A stretch of DNA of 64,000 nt from Takakia lepidozioides (lineage: Eukaryota; Streptophyta; Takakiopsida; Takakiales; Takakiaceae): contig CM060731.1 of the NCBI GenBank assembly GCA_030704615.1, positions 11,904,001 to 11,968,000 of the forward strand. Direction: 5' to 3'. A program made the translations under genes and the position numbers. Shown piece after piece: positions 50,486 to 61,742 of this stretch. Position 1 is the first letter of the stretch. Each line of letters starts with the position of its first letter. The notes below the pieces were generated by a model. That model saw only the letters and a list, made by a program, of their open reading frames with translations. It searched no databases and was not told the origin of the DNA.

Positions 50486-50859
50486 GTTTATACCAGGGTC
50501 TTTCTCCTCAGTTCTCTAACACAAAAAACAACTAAAACAATAAACTCATTTCTTAAATTTCAGGGAGATATTCACCATCTCAATAACCAGGAGTACTAGG
50601 ACAGTTACGGTGGCAAAGAGTCTAAGGGTGTGACCACAAATGCCACTTGCGCTTGGAATCTAGTTTCCTATGGGTTCATGGAGCGTTCACCCTACACATA
50701 TGCGCCTGCACAGTCCGTGCAAACCAAATGAATACAATGAGTACATGATGGTCGGTCATGATGACTGCAGTCAGATGATACCAAGTGAGCCCCCTAAGTA
50801 AGAACAAAAGAGATGGGGGAGATAATCAAGGGTAAGAAGAGAAAAAAGATAGTTCTTTA

Positions 50860-51030
50860 ACGTCCAGTGAATTTACATAGCCTACTGCTCAACATACATG
50901 TCATTGAGGGCTCAATGGACGGTATGAAGGCACACATTGAAGGATTGAACCCAGGATCACCTAGGTTATGCAAAGGCAAGGCACAAACACCCAACCACTG
51001 GGCTACCTGCTCAAGAAAGAGAGCCCTGTT
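50860..51030 (-). mobile_element. tRNA-derived SINE candidate
   Basis: On the minus strand TAGCCCAGTGG (51005-50995) fits the pol III A box and GGGTTCAATCC (50952-50942) fits the B box, at tRNA-like spacing. The downstream sequence runs to GGACGTTAAAGAACTATC and a T-rich end. It is not a tRNA gene because no cloverleaf acceptor pairing is evident. Target duplications were not identified. Confidence 0.65.
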
Positions 51031-52140
51031 ATAAAAACTAGGGCTTCGAGTTGCTCCGCACAACTAGCGATGACTTCTGAGAACAACATCCGATAGATGG
51101 GCTATATTCAAGTTTTATATGAGAGAACTCTCTATCATGTTGAAATTAAGGGACAAAATGTGGTCAAAGGACCTTACACCGTGTCAAGCCTCGGATTGGT
51201 GTGTTATGCTGAGTCATGCTCCCTGTGATGCATGAGAAGCATGCAATTGCTGGGAATTGAGAGCTACTAAACCTTACTTTAGAGAAGTGAATTATGGTAG
51301 ATCATCTCCCGCATTTTGCAAAGGTATTTATTTTAACATGTATGATCAATCACATGCCAAAGTTGAAGGATACGTATGTGCAGATGGGGGATGGCCTTTA
51401 CAGTTTGATGTGCACTCTCTGCCTTTTATGAGAGCCAAACAAGATTGCTACCTGGTTTGTATGGAACGTGGAAACTCTCACCTTCAACTTTCCATCCAGA
51501 AGCCCATCAAGAGCCATAAAGTGGACAACATGAGAGCCAAACCCACCAATTGAGCCCTCCTCAACAGTGATAAAGGACCTGGTGTTCCCTTGCTAGTTGG
51601 AGTGTGCTGCCAAACAGTTCTGAACAATTGTCCCATATCCCAAAAGGACCACTTGCGTACCTTCTATCAAAATCCTTCATTTTCCAACTTGCACAGATGG
51701 GGAATTTGATCAAAGAATGAACAAAGAGAACATTGACTAGAAGGGTTTTGAACCACCACCCATGACAAAGTCTAATACATAAGCCAGTTTATGGCAGGTC
51801 CTCTTTGCAGATGGGTTTGGATAGATATTTCATAATAGGCTAAGTGAGGGTTACTTACCCTTATCATGGCCAGACTAGGGGTGTCAAAGGTAAGTTTTGT
51901 GTCACACTCAGGATTACCATCTCAAGCTAATCACCATAGGTGGGTCATTTCCTCAGTTCTAGAGTCGACATATTCAACAGATTTGTGGGAAAGGAGACAA
52001 AATACATGTCCAAAACATGCCATTAATGAACCACGTAAAACAAAAAACAAATACCATGAAACAAAAAGAAATGAAGTTTAAAATCCAGCAATTCACACAA
52101 CATACAGCTGTATGCAAACTGCTTAAGTTTACAGCCAGAA
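51031..52140. other. No recognised gene
   Basis: Only short frames without family similarity are present; the longest, near 51257-51553 (+), looks like chance coding. No tandem repeat, inverted repeat or transposon terminus stood out. Confidence 0.4.
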
Positions 52141-52143
52141 AGC

Positions 52144-53412
52144 AAACCCAGGTGAGACCACAACCTGCAGTGGAATGACTTTGTTTCCAGGTGGCAACTG
52201 GACACCAATCCCATTTCCTCTAGGATAGCGGAAACAGCTAGGCCGATCGTCAATCATAACTGCAGTGGCACCATGTGAAATAACTCAGCTTCATCGGAGG
52301 GTACCACCATGTTGGGTAAGTAGGCCATGAATGTCACATCAAAGACTCCACAGTGGGTTGGACCATCAGCTCCCACAAGGCCTGCCCTGTCCATGGCAAA
52401 TCTCCCTTGCAAGTCCACATCATGCACAACCTGCCAACCGATTATGATTCCATCAGAACTCCAGCCGCATGCCTGAAGTAGGTCGTTTTTCAGAAACTAA
52501 ATCTACCAAGCTAGAGAAACATACGTGACTTCTAAAAAATTGTGAAAATCAAGTGGATAGAGACAAACAGATGAACAGGCAGAATGTACCCGGTCATAAG
52601 CACGTTGAAGAAAAGAGGAATACTGGTGCAGAAGGGTTTTAACCCCTCACATGCTAGACCTGCAGCAAATGTGACCCCGTGCTGCTCTGCAATCCCAACA
52701 ACAAAGCATGGATCGCTTAGCAAACATGTTCATGCCAGTACCGCCCCCCATGGCACCATGGATCCCGATTATGGTCTTGTCAACCTCTGTTTCAGCAATC
52801 AATGCTTCGGTAAAGTAAGTTGTGTAGGCTTGTGTCAGAGGCTTAACTTTATGCTATTTACCAGTTGTTGGGTCGAACTTCACAACACCTGTCAGACATT
52901 GCAACCCTAGAATTAATAAAAATACTCAGTCACTTATATGGCTCAAGATATAGAGTTACAAAATGTTGCACCACTACCTTACTATTGCACTTCACACAAC
53001 AAAGTGACCACTTTGAGAATGTTGTTCCTAGTTGCAATATGTTTTCCTTTGAAATCTGTCATCAACAGAATAAGTCTTGGACATACCAGCACCTCAGTGT
53101 ATAGGAAAAACAGTTTTGAGCTCACCATGATATTTATCAGCAGCTCTCTCAGCATATGCGTATACGCGCCCTTTCGCGGTGACAATGTGTATCAGCACAG
53201 GTCCAGTTGTGTGCGTTGCCTTCACCTCCCACAATATACTCACCAGATCATCAATGTTGTGGCCGTCCACAGGGCCAATGTAATAGAACACCTAGCTCTT
53301 CAAAAAGAGTAGATCCTGATTCCTGACCCACTGATCATACCACGTGCATACTCATCTACTTTGGAGGTCATCATATGCATTGGCCCTCCGCGTTGCTTGG
53401 TCACCCCCTGTT
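52144..53412 (-). pseudogene. Decayed internal fragment of 1-deoxy-D-xylulose-5-phosphate synthase
   Basis: DXS makes DXP from pyruvate and glyceraldehyde 3-phosphate at the start of the plastid MEP pathway. The fragment covers the middle third: VTKQRGGPM...[26 protein letters not shown] (53290-53100), [19 protein letters not shown] (about 52715-52650), [20 protein letters not shown] and [11 protein letters not shown] (52430-52265), then the PRGNG segment. Single-base frame breaks occur near 53290-53315, 52615 and 52265. In-frame losses remove residues after VVHDVDLQ and after LPNMVV. Neither the TPP-binding N-terminal half nor the C-terminal transketolase domain is visible nearby. Intron-like spacing remains, so it is not a processed copy. 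Assembly errors could explain some indels but not the missing thirds. Confidence 0.8.
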
Positions 53413-53531
53413 GTTCAAGTTAGTGTTTTAGAAGCCAAAAAGACCCACTGCTACAGAACCTCTCCAATAACAACATAAATCTTTCCCTGATCATCTCTTT
53501 CTCTATTCATACATTACTTATGCAAGTACAG

Positions 53532-53569
53532 AATGTAGTCATAAAGGAATCGTTTTCCGTAGCCTACTG
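53532..53569 (-). mobile_element. LINE family 1 stub of 38 bp with 12-bp target duplication
   Basis: AATGTAGTCATAAAGG... CCGTAGCCTACTG is a diverged copy of the LINE family 1 terminus. Identical ATGCAAGTACAG copies at 53520-53531 and 53570-53581 flank it. It interrupts the degraded DXS region. Confidence 0.75.
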
Positions 53570-53839
53570 ATGCAAGTACAGAGAACAAGTCCATCGAAAT
53601 ATGAAAAAGTAACCCGAACAGATGTTGCATTAGTTTGAGTTAAACCTACCTACAGCATGGCTCTGGTTTCCTCCTGAATCAAATCCAATAGTATTGTAGC
53701 AGTTGGCAATGAGCAGAAGAATAGCTCAATTTGGGTGGGATGGAGTCCAAGGTTTAGGGAAAGAAGTTTTCTTTCTCTGTGCAAGTGAATGGCCACAACA
53801 TTGAATCATTCATCGGAGGTCGCACACGAGACCTAAACT

Positions 53840-54344
53840 TCATTTGAAAGGGTACTTACCAGTCGGTAATTGATCTACATCTTCAAATCCATGGTCACTC
53901 GCTCGAGCAGGGTCACCGTCCTGAGTACTTCTATCAGTATGGCCACGTCTGTATTTACTAGCTATCTCATGTTCATGATTCTTGCCATCACTGTGCATGC
54001 CTTCCTCCTCATCGCTCAACAAGTTAGACAATATTGATGCTTTCTTCGTGGATTTGGCTGAGGCCAAACCAAGTGGTTCCCCACCAATGTGTCTCCGTTG
54101 GCACCTTATGTGCTCCCTCTTCAACTCCTGCTTCTTGTTGGGCTTCATCCCTTCGATATCACTTGCTCATAGAGCTCAAAAACCTCCCTACCAAAAAGTT
54201 CTGAGCCCTGCTAGCATTGCATTCCATTCTGCGAAAGCTCAAGCACGCGGGGACATCACCATCCCTTCCCTGCGCTCCAAGACACCTGTTTGCGGGGGCA
54301 TCATCCTCCATTCCCCAGCACATCTCCCGATTATTTTCGGGCAA
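53840..54344 (-). other. Uncharacterised hydrophilic open frames upstream of the DXS fragment
   Basis: Two adjacent minus-strand frames (54344-54159 and 54148-53840) encode hydrophilic, charged peptides (for example ILSNLLSDEEEGMHSDGKN). They do not resemble the DXS N-terminal half or any family I recognise. They could be a fragment of another gene or chance coding. Confidence 0.2.
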
Positions 54345-54689
54345 TCCGGCCAGGGTGCAAAAAATTAACGTTGATGACGTGGCTACGAAACGTGGCGACG
54401 ATGACGTGACACTATGGCACCCTATTCCTGCTCTACGCTAAAAAACTAGCTTATGACCTTCGAATATACGATATGTGTGTGTGTATAAGTATGCAAGAAA
54501 ATGGGCAGCATAGCTGGCTCCATGTCCTCCCACCCACTCAGAATGGGGCAATGTCCAGTGTTGTTGTTTTGACATGTAGCCCTACCCTTTTGGTGACAGG
54601 TTTTTTTTCTTTTTTGACTTGCATTGTGATAGTCAACTTTGAGAAAATGCCTTTCACATGACAAGTTGACAAAATCTTGACCTTTCACA

Positions 54690-54915
54690 CAACCATGTCA
54701 TATGAAATTACATATGAAAAACGAAAAGACTGCGTTACTGGACCTTGAAGAATCCCTGGATCATGCGCACCACGGATGAAAGGCCATGGAGGCACACAGG
54801 GCGATAACATCGAGACATAACGCCACAAACAATCCCCACAAGGGCATGGCAGCGGGTTTGAGCCCCAAACCACCGTGGTCACACATTGTGCACTTACTAG
54901 CTAAGCTATCAGCCC
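54690..54915 (-). mobile_element. Second tRNA-derived SINE candidate
   Basis: On the minus strand TAGCTTAGCTAG (54908-54897) resembles an A box and GGCTCAAACCC (54864-54854) a B box. The sequence then continues through a GC-rich body. Boundaries and duplications are not clear, so this is weaker than the candidate at 50.9 kb. Confidence 0.45.
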
Positions 54916-55516
54916 ATGTGCTTCTACATATCATTTGTAATTTTTACCTTTCTTTTGACAGGCTATTTTTTTTTTGCCTTCCATTGCGACATGCAAGTTT
55001 TGGTCATTGCCTTTCTTTGGATAGGCCGTTTTTTTGGTTTTTTTTTGCCGGTCAAATGCCTTGACAAGCAGCCTTGTGTCGGTGGGATCCGGCTCCTTTG
55101 TAATAATTTGTCTCCTTTCAATATGGCGCCATCATGAGCCTCCCTCTCCAGCCTCTCTCTCTGGCGAATGATGGGCCCACCAAATCAGCTTTTGGTGAAA
55201 ATTTTGCATTTTTCAGCCTAGTTTCCTTTGCCCATGCCAGGACCCTCGAGAGGTCAAAATGGCAAATATGTAGAACAGTCTCATTCGGGCCCTGATTCTA
55301 CAGTGGTCCAAGAATTATTGTGGCCCATGAATTAGAGTGGGGGCTTATGTAGGAAGGGCACGCGTATTAAGGAATGAGATGAGGGGGTAAAAAAAAGAAG
55401 GGAGGAAGTGGCCAAATTTAGAATAGGGAGTCTTGGAGGGTTGACATGTGTCCAGGGCCTTGTTAGAAGGGTCCAAGGGTGGGCGCGCTTCTAGAAGGTC
55501 CCTTCGCCTTGAGAGG

Positions 55517-55526
55517 GTATATAAGG
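55517..55526 (+). promoter_or_regulatory. TATA-like box in possible LTR or promoter fragment
   Basis: GGTATATAAGGG follows a CCCTTCGCCTTGAG stretch reminiscent of the LTR family at 13.8 kb and precedes a C9 run. No gene starts downstream. It may be the promoter part of a decayed LTR. Confidence 0.35.
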
Positions 55527-55662
55527 GAGGCCCCCCCCCCTCTTACTACCTACTAACTTACTACCTAATAAATTAGTAAATAGTGGGCTCTGCAAAAGCA
55601 GGGCCCCCAAAAAAAAGCAGCAAACATGAATCAATTAATTAATAGAAAATAAGGGATAACCG

Positions 55663-55707
55663 ATCACAGTCTAAAACTTTCATGGAAAAAAAGTTTTAGA
55701 CTGTGAT
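55663..55707. repeat. Perfect 18-bp hairpin with 9-nt loop
   Basis: ATCACAGTCTAAAACTTT (55663-55680) pairs perfectly with AAAGTTTTAGACTGTGAT (55690-55707) around CATGGAAAA. No gene, transposon end or known RNA family was recognised at it. Confidence 0.85.
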
Positions 55708-56130
55708 GGGGCACCTTACATCCCGTAAGGTTCCTCTTCAATCGTGGCCGTAGATGAAAATTAATCCTAACCGTCTGTTCGCCCTGGCCAACTATGAATT
55801 CTGCTGTTTAACAGCACGATAAATACAAAGAGAAAAATTTGAAAGTGCTTTATGACTTTATAACGGCCATGTAGGGCGGCGTCTTATAAAATTAGGGCTT
55901 TATTACAGCTTCCCGTGCAAGCACTCGAGTCTCGGCCCGGGACATGCATGATGGAAGTTGGCCCTATATCGGAATATCCCATGAAAGATCACCTGTACTA
56001 TTGACATAGTACGTATGTAAGAATGTAGGATTTAATGCTATGTACTTATACCCACAAATGTTTAATGGACTTCACATCGCGTGGGGCCCACTAATACATG
56101 GGCGTCGTCGCTTTGTCGGACAGCGTGGAT

Positions 56131-56403
56131 CAGTGTTTTTATTTCTGGCGAAATTTCGCACTTTTTCGACCTCAAAAACCAAAATCGAATATGCTGTCGT
56201 AAATTCCCTGTTTTTCTCATGGATGAAATCGCCAAAATTCTCAAAACAAATATAAATCTTGGATGAATTCGCCTAATATGGATGAAATTTCAGATGAGGA
56301 TGATTTTGTCCAAATTTCAGTGGATGAGCAGAAAATATGGCTATTTCCTGCAAAACTCAGTAAGTCAGTCCTGTTCTTTTCAAAATTTGAAAAAAAAACA
56401 CTG
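56131..56403. mobile_element. hAT-type MITE, 273 bp
   Basis: Ends CAGTGTTTTTATTT and, on the other strand, CAGTGTTTTTTTTT form short inverted repeats. Identical GCGTGGAT copies at 56123-56130 and 56404-56411 give the 8-bp hAT duplication. A CTGGCGAAATTTCGC palindromic motif lies just inside the left end. It is too short to encode a transposase. Confidence 0.85.
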
Positions 56404-56519
56404 GCGTGGATGTGAGGCGCCAGACTAGGGGCTGCGGGTGGGCCACATAGGCGTACCGGGCCGGGTGCTATTACTTGGCAAATTGGCGCGTGATTCGCAC
56501 TTCAGGAGTCCATCATGAG

Positions 56520-56805
56520 CAGTGTTTTTTTTCTCACATTTCCTAAATCGCAGGCAGGGCGACATGTAGATTCTACCCAGTGCCCATATGGCAAGACTAA
56601 CGAGGTGACCTATTTAGAAAAGTGGCAATATTACAGGTGTCATATTTTAATAGGTCCACGTAGTACAAATCTGGCTCCTGATATTTGACCAGTGGCGCTT
56701 TCTGGCGATTTTCTTAACTTTTACTCTCGTAATTCCTTAGTAAAAGTAGCTGACCCGTTTTCCAGGTCGAAATCTGGCGATTTTTCGCCAGATTAAAGAA
56801 CACTG
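56520..56805. mobile_element. hAT-type MITE, 286 bp, sister of the previous one
   Basis: The left end CAGTGTTTTTTTTCTC mirrors the right end CAGTGTTCTTTAATC. ATCATGAG is duplicated exactly at 56512-56519 and 56806-56813. The right subterminal palindrome (TCTGGCGATTTTTCGCCAGA) and a TCGACC or GGTCGA motif also occur at the left end of the 56131 element, so both belong to one family. Confidence 0.85.
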
Positions 56806-57593
56806 ATCATGAGCAAGTTCACTTCTTTACGAGGCCACGGGATCTCCGTGGAAATCAGAGTGAGGACCATGCAGTACTCGGAATTTGACGAGTTCCTTTG
56901 GAGAGTGCGAGACGGAACTCATGATGCGAGGGAGAGTGAGGAGTATTTCGAGAGGGTGAGCAGACCAAGGTCGTCAGGTGCGTGCTGAACTCGTGTGGAC
57001 ATTGGACGTTGAGCTCGATCTGAATGTGGTCGAAGGGCAAATCTGAGTGACTCTGGACAGAATTGCCGAACGGTTGTGTGAGCTTGAAACTAGCGAGGGT
57101 GCAGCTGAAATCAGCTCATAGCCCTCACTATGTTAGGCGCGAATCCAGTTACCTTGCATTGCTATTTGTAATTCTAGATAAGGAGTTATCTGCCGAGCGG
57201 GACTCGATTGTTCAAGATTACCCAAATATTTTGATGTTCAAAGCTGTTGCTTGGGCCGGATTTTTGGATAAGAGTACCACACTGAACATTGTGGTAAGCT
57301 TAACGGGCCACGGTTAGTACTTCTGTTCGAATCATCTGTCCTCTTTGATGTTTGTTACTGTCCTGCCTATATGGAGCTTGTTATATTTTGGGACATTTCT
57401 GTCTCCAGCTGAATTTCCAAATATGGAACAATACGTTCTCCAAGTGCACAAACTTCTTTCCGTGCTCTCGATGATTTATTGAGTTGTTTCTTTCTTGAGA
57501 GCTGAGAAAGCAATCAGGTCGCTGATTTTTGTATCCACTTGAGGCGACATACATATTGAAGCGATTTACATATAAATAACTCATTCTGTAAGT

Positions 57594-57887
57594 CTACGAA
57601 CATGTCCACGGAGGCATGTCAACCACCAATCCCGTGCATCGTGAAATGGACAAGATGGCACTTTGAAGTGAAGTAAGCTCTCTCAGTGTTTGATAGAGAA
57701 GCCTTGTTAGGACTTCGCTGCCATATCCACTCCCGGCATACTCGGATCGGCATGCATATCGATGTAGGAACCATTGTGAGGGATTGTGTATCTCATGGGA
57801 CTCCAACTGCCCAGCAAGAGAAAAGTCCATGATGCCCACTGCTTGAAGCTTGGATTCGAGTTCTTTTTCATCTTCACATAGCTTCAA
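57594..57887 (-). other. Unassigned open frame
   Basis: A 97-codon minus-strand frame begins MKLCEDEKELESKLQAVGIM and contains GIMDFSL. This faintly recalls the IMDYSL motif of phosphatidylinositol phosphate kinases, but the residues that follow do not continue the family. I do not assign a function. The surrounding 56814-58280 has no other gene I recognise. Confidence 0.2.
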
Positions 57888-58287
57888 CTTGAAAGCTTTC
57901 CTGTAACCTTTCTATCCATGGTCAACATTAGCATAACAGAGCTTGTAGTTATATGATCAACTAGTTGCAGGTCCTGTAGTAGGAGTTTGTGTCAGAGGAA
58001 AGTGAAGAAGGCCCGTCAGCTGAGGGAACTAGAAGAGGGTGAAGGAAGTTCCCTCCTGCAAAACTTCCAGTTCAAAGTTCCTCTGATGTTCACAGATCGG
58101 TGTGAGCTATCCATTCCACCTGACGTTCGTGGATTCCAGCTAGACTAGTTGTTCCTTCCTGACTCGTGATCGATCGGCATTGACAGTCTTAATCATTTTC
58201 TTACTCTTTGACTCTGGCTTCCTATCCAGCTTGCACCTAGCTCACTAGGTCCACAAACTTTCGAGCGCTGGAGCGAGAGTCCCAGCA

Positions 58288-60492
58288 ATGAACAAGTCGA
58301 CGTTATTTGAAATGGCAGTCGAAGTGACTGTTCTATCAAAAACCACGGTGGTTCCCACGCCACGTCCTCAAGAGAGCCGGGAGTTCCAGCGGCTCCCACT
58401 TACCAGGATCGATCTCACCTGGTTCAAACTTGTACCTCCCTTCAGATCCCTCCTCCTGTACGACGCAAGCGCCTGTAAAGCCCCGTACTTGCTTACGCCT
58501 GGAAATAACCCGTTTCATCCAAATGGCGATACACATTCATTATATTTTTTGGCATATAAAGCCGTTAATCCGTTACAATGATGTTTAGGTTAAGGTTAGT
58601 TTAGGCTGGTGGCTTGATCCTGGCCCTTCCTTAGATCCAGGGCTCCAAGGCAACACCGTGGGCTTGGGCCTATAATGCCTCGCCACGCGGCGGGCCACTA
58701 CGGTTAGGGCTTTTGTATAAAGATGGCACCCTGACACAAGGTCAGGGCGGTGTAACTCTGGTGTTGCTGTATATGTGATTTTGGTGTACAAGTTTTTGGA
58801 TGAGAGCTGCTTAGTGTCTGATTCGTGTGTTTGATCCTCCTCCCGCTTGCTGCTTGCTCTTTCCGCTCGCCCCAATGTTGTGCAACTTCGCTTCTTGAGA
58901 GGAAAGGAGTATATGCTTCAGGCTTGTTTTAAGGCTTCACACGCTCAAGATGACTTCATTGTGGAGCAGTTCAATGAAAGACTAAGGGAGAGTCTCTCAA
59001 GAGCGCTCGCAGACTACTACCCATTTGCAGGTAAGTCATCCACCCTTCAGTAGCACGGTCGACGTCATGGCGGCTACAGTACTATCTATGCGATTATGAA
59101 AGTCTGTCACGCCAGCTTTCATATATAGGCTTCGGGGAAACTAGATAACCGTTGGGAGACCATGACATGTAATGCAGGCCGGTTTTGTACAAGACGAAGA
59201 CGGGCAGATATCTGTGGACTGTAACGACGCGGGGGTGGAGTTTGTTGAGGCTTCAGTTCCCATCACTGTGCGGGAGCTAAGTAATTACAACATGGCTGAC
59301 ATGTATCAACACTTTGCCCAACCACTCCCCCGGAATCTTGAGGACGGGCGGTACCTGCCACCCTCTTTTTGGTGCCCAGGTCAGCTTCCTACATCTCTGT
59401 GTCATTAAACGGCTTCTGTTTCAGGTGTGAGGCTGATGACCACAATTCAATGTGCTTTAGTACTTAGCTTAGCACTTATTGAGTGCAGATCTATGTTCAA
59501 GACCACAATATTGATTCCCTTTTGAAATATGCAGATCACTCATCTCAAGTGTGGCGGCTATGTAATTGGGCATGCCTACTTCCATGGAAGCGCAGACGGA
59601 ATGATGCTGATGCAATTTGTCAAGTCGTGGGCAGAGGTCGCCCGTGGGGAACGCATCTCCCTTCTTCCCAATTTTAGCTCGCGAGCAAATGTAATCAAGT
59701 TGGCATCAGAGTCAGACAACTCAGATTGGACAGAAAGCTCCCTTTCAAAGGCTTTCTTTAGTAGGTTACCGTTGTCGGGTAATCTGGAGGAAACTCCCCC
59801 GGACTCTGAAATAACTAAGAACTTGCACATCTTTTTTTATCTTCCAATGCAAAAGAAGCTCAAAGATAAAGCTTTGGAGGATTCACCAGATGAGCCAACG
59901 TTAACGTTCAGTGCTTACGTTGTGATCAGTGCACATGTCTGGAGGGCCATTACCCGGGCTCGATTGCTTACCGATACGGAGGAAACTCGATACTTCAATG
60001 TCGTGGATTGCAGCAAACGGTGGCCAGAGCTCCCTCAGAATTATTTTGGAAATGCAATTCTTGACACGGTGGCAGTCAGCACCGTGGGAATGCTTTTGGG
60101 AAATGAAATCTCGTATGCTGCAAACCTGCTACACAAGACGATTGCAGATATGACCGCTCAACACATCAAGTCTTTATTCACCATGATGGAGAAAGAGAAA
60201 AGGAAATGGTTCTTTGCTTGTACCTCCAGACCTTCTACTGATGTGAAAGACAGCTGCTTCGACCCGATTCCCAGGTCTTGAACAATTCAACTTCGGATGG
60301 GGTGCGCCTTTTGCCAACAATCCTATTTTTACGGAGAAGGATCCTTGTTATTTGATCCATTTTGCACCGCAACACAAGGATGGTACAATAAAAATAGTCT
60401 TGAAACTGCCTCACGATGTCGCAAAGAGACTGCAGGAAGATGCAGATTTCCTCTCTTGTGTATCATCCATCATCGATGTCAAACTCGGATAG
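58288..60492 (+). pseudogene. BAHD acyltransferase (HXXXD type), frame-broken copy
   Basis: BAHD enzymes transfer acyl groups from acyl-CoA to alcohols or amines in the cytosol. The N-terminal exon (58288-58473) has VEVTVLSKTTVVPTP and LPLTRIDL. The next (to 59030) has ERLRESLSRALADYYPFAG. 59170-59379 begins the segment after PFAG (FVQDEDG, then CNDAGVEFVEA). 59535-60281 holds CGGYVIGHAYFHGSADG, with catalytic H and D in HGSAD. The second signature appears as FNFGWG (normally DFGWG) at about 60285, in another frame. One extra T in the TTTT run near 59180, the phase mismatch 59379/59535 and a frame change near 60269-60281 interrupt the reading. Domain order is otherwise complete, with a stop at 60492. 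It may be a recent pseudogene or a gene with base errors. Confidence 0.75.
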
Positions 60493-60736
60493 GGATTCCA
60501 CAAATTCCAACCTCCTTACACAAAGGAACAAGCGGCAAACGGCCAAAGGCTCCGCGGACTGCGGCAAAAGTGAGGTGTGATATAGGATACTTTTGAAACA
60601 TTTTCTATTGAAGTGTTAAAGGGTTAATAGATTAGTGGCCTAGTAAGTCAAGTAGAAAGTGACCTTTCATATATGAATCTTGAGACAATTTTGAAGAGAA
60701 ATACAAGTACATTCAAGAGCCAGTAATACAACATTT

Positions 60737-60739
<3 letters not shown>

Positions 60740-60783
<44 letters not shown>
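60740..60783. repeat. (CT)n microsatellite beside a LINE family 2 tail
   Basis: About 22 CT units are followed by TTTACAAACCACCATTTCC and (ATTTC)n, which matches the family 2 3' tail. Another example of LINE ends adjoining CT/GA repeats. Confidence 0.85.
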
Positions 60784-60785
<2 letters not shown>

Positions 60786-60840
60786 ACAAACCACCATTTC
60801 CTTTCATTTCATTTCTCTCTTTCTTGTATGCTTACACAGT

Positions 60841-60935
60841 GAGTCTACAGACTGATTAGACTCTAACATGGTATCTCTTGTATGCTCTCACTGAGTCTAT
60901 ATACTGATTACACTCTAACATGGTATCCGAGTCTC
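60841..60935 (+). mobile_element. Ty1/copia LTR end and primer-binding site, tandemly repeated
   Basis: CTCTAACA followed by TGGTATCCGAGTC resembles a copia LTR end plus the TGGTATCAGAGC-type site complementary to initiator tRNA-Met. A partial copy of the same junction (CTCTAACATGGTATCTC) occurs about 50 bp earlier. No polyprotein follows. The remainder of 60936-61380 shows no gene. Confidence 0.5.
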
Positions 60936-61384
60936 TATGACGGTTAATATAGAACATGAGCAAGACTACTTGTTTAAAACTGAACTTAGAATTCTCTGAA
61001 TTCCTGAACCATAGAAAATGTATGCTTTAAGAAAACATAGGGTTCTAAAATTCTGTAGGATGACCGTCTAACATTACGCTGAACTCAAAGCAAGTGGCAA
61101 TTGGGTCACATTACAAAGAGTTTATCAAACAAATCACATGATGAATAAAGGAAGATAATAGGAATAATAGGAACTTAATGCACACGTGCAACTTCTGACA
61201 GGATTCTGACAGGATGGTACGCCGGTTTCCGGCCTGTCACCCTCTCTTGAGAGTGACATGGAACTGAAGGAGTGTCAACTACAGTCGGGGTTACACGACG
61301 TGGTCTGTGATTCCACTTGGGGTTACATCGGGTTACACAAGTGAGTCGGTGTAACCCACACTATACTGTACAATATTTCTTCTC

Positions 61385-61620
61385 TGCACGTTATAAATAT
61401 GCTCTTCTTGATGCCCAATCTATCATGGAGGTCTTTCACAATCAGTATAAGAAATGCTTGGCTGCTTACCTGAATGAGGCATTGACTCTTAGACAAACCC
61501 TTGAGCAATAGTTGTTTTGGGCTGCCTGCAGAAGGCCCCTCTCTTTCTTATGTCTTTCTCTTGTTCCATAAGCTCTTTCATCTTTCCCCATTATAAAGTG
61601 CCATTTCATTTTATTTTTCT
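61385..61620 (+). mobile_element. LINE family 2, 3' fragment
   Basis: Encodes the last residues of the family 2 ORF (KKCLAAYLNEALTLRQTLEQ then stop at about 61511), followed by its 3' UTR (CCATAAGCTCTTTCATC) and an ATTTC-like tail. Compare KKCLAAYLHEAFTLRHSLEH before the stop of the copy in FAN1. Confidence 0.8.
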
Positions 61621-61742
61621 GTCTTTCTATATGCATAAAGCACCATAACAATAATAATAATATCTGTCCAACTACTTTCTCCTCTCGCATATTCCTTGTT
61701 AAAACCATACCTGGAATAGATAACAGCAATAAAAACAGACTT

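Noticed and set aside
53840-54148. N-terminal half of DXS
   Set aside because: The frame is on the right strand and side but has none of the TPP-binding motifs; it is charged low-complexity sequence.
54690-54915. A genuine tRNA gene
   Set aside because: A and B boxes are present but the surrounding bases do not pair into a cloverleaf.
56131-56805. One single large element spanning both CAGTGTT ends
   Set aside because: Each half has its own exact 8-bp duplication, so two independent insertions explain the ends better.
57594-57887. Phosphatidylinositol phosphate kinase fragment from the GIMDFSL motif
   Set aside because: Only one short motif matches; the flanking residues do not follow the family.
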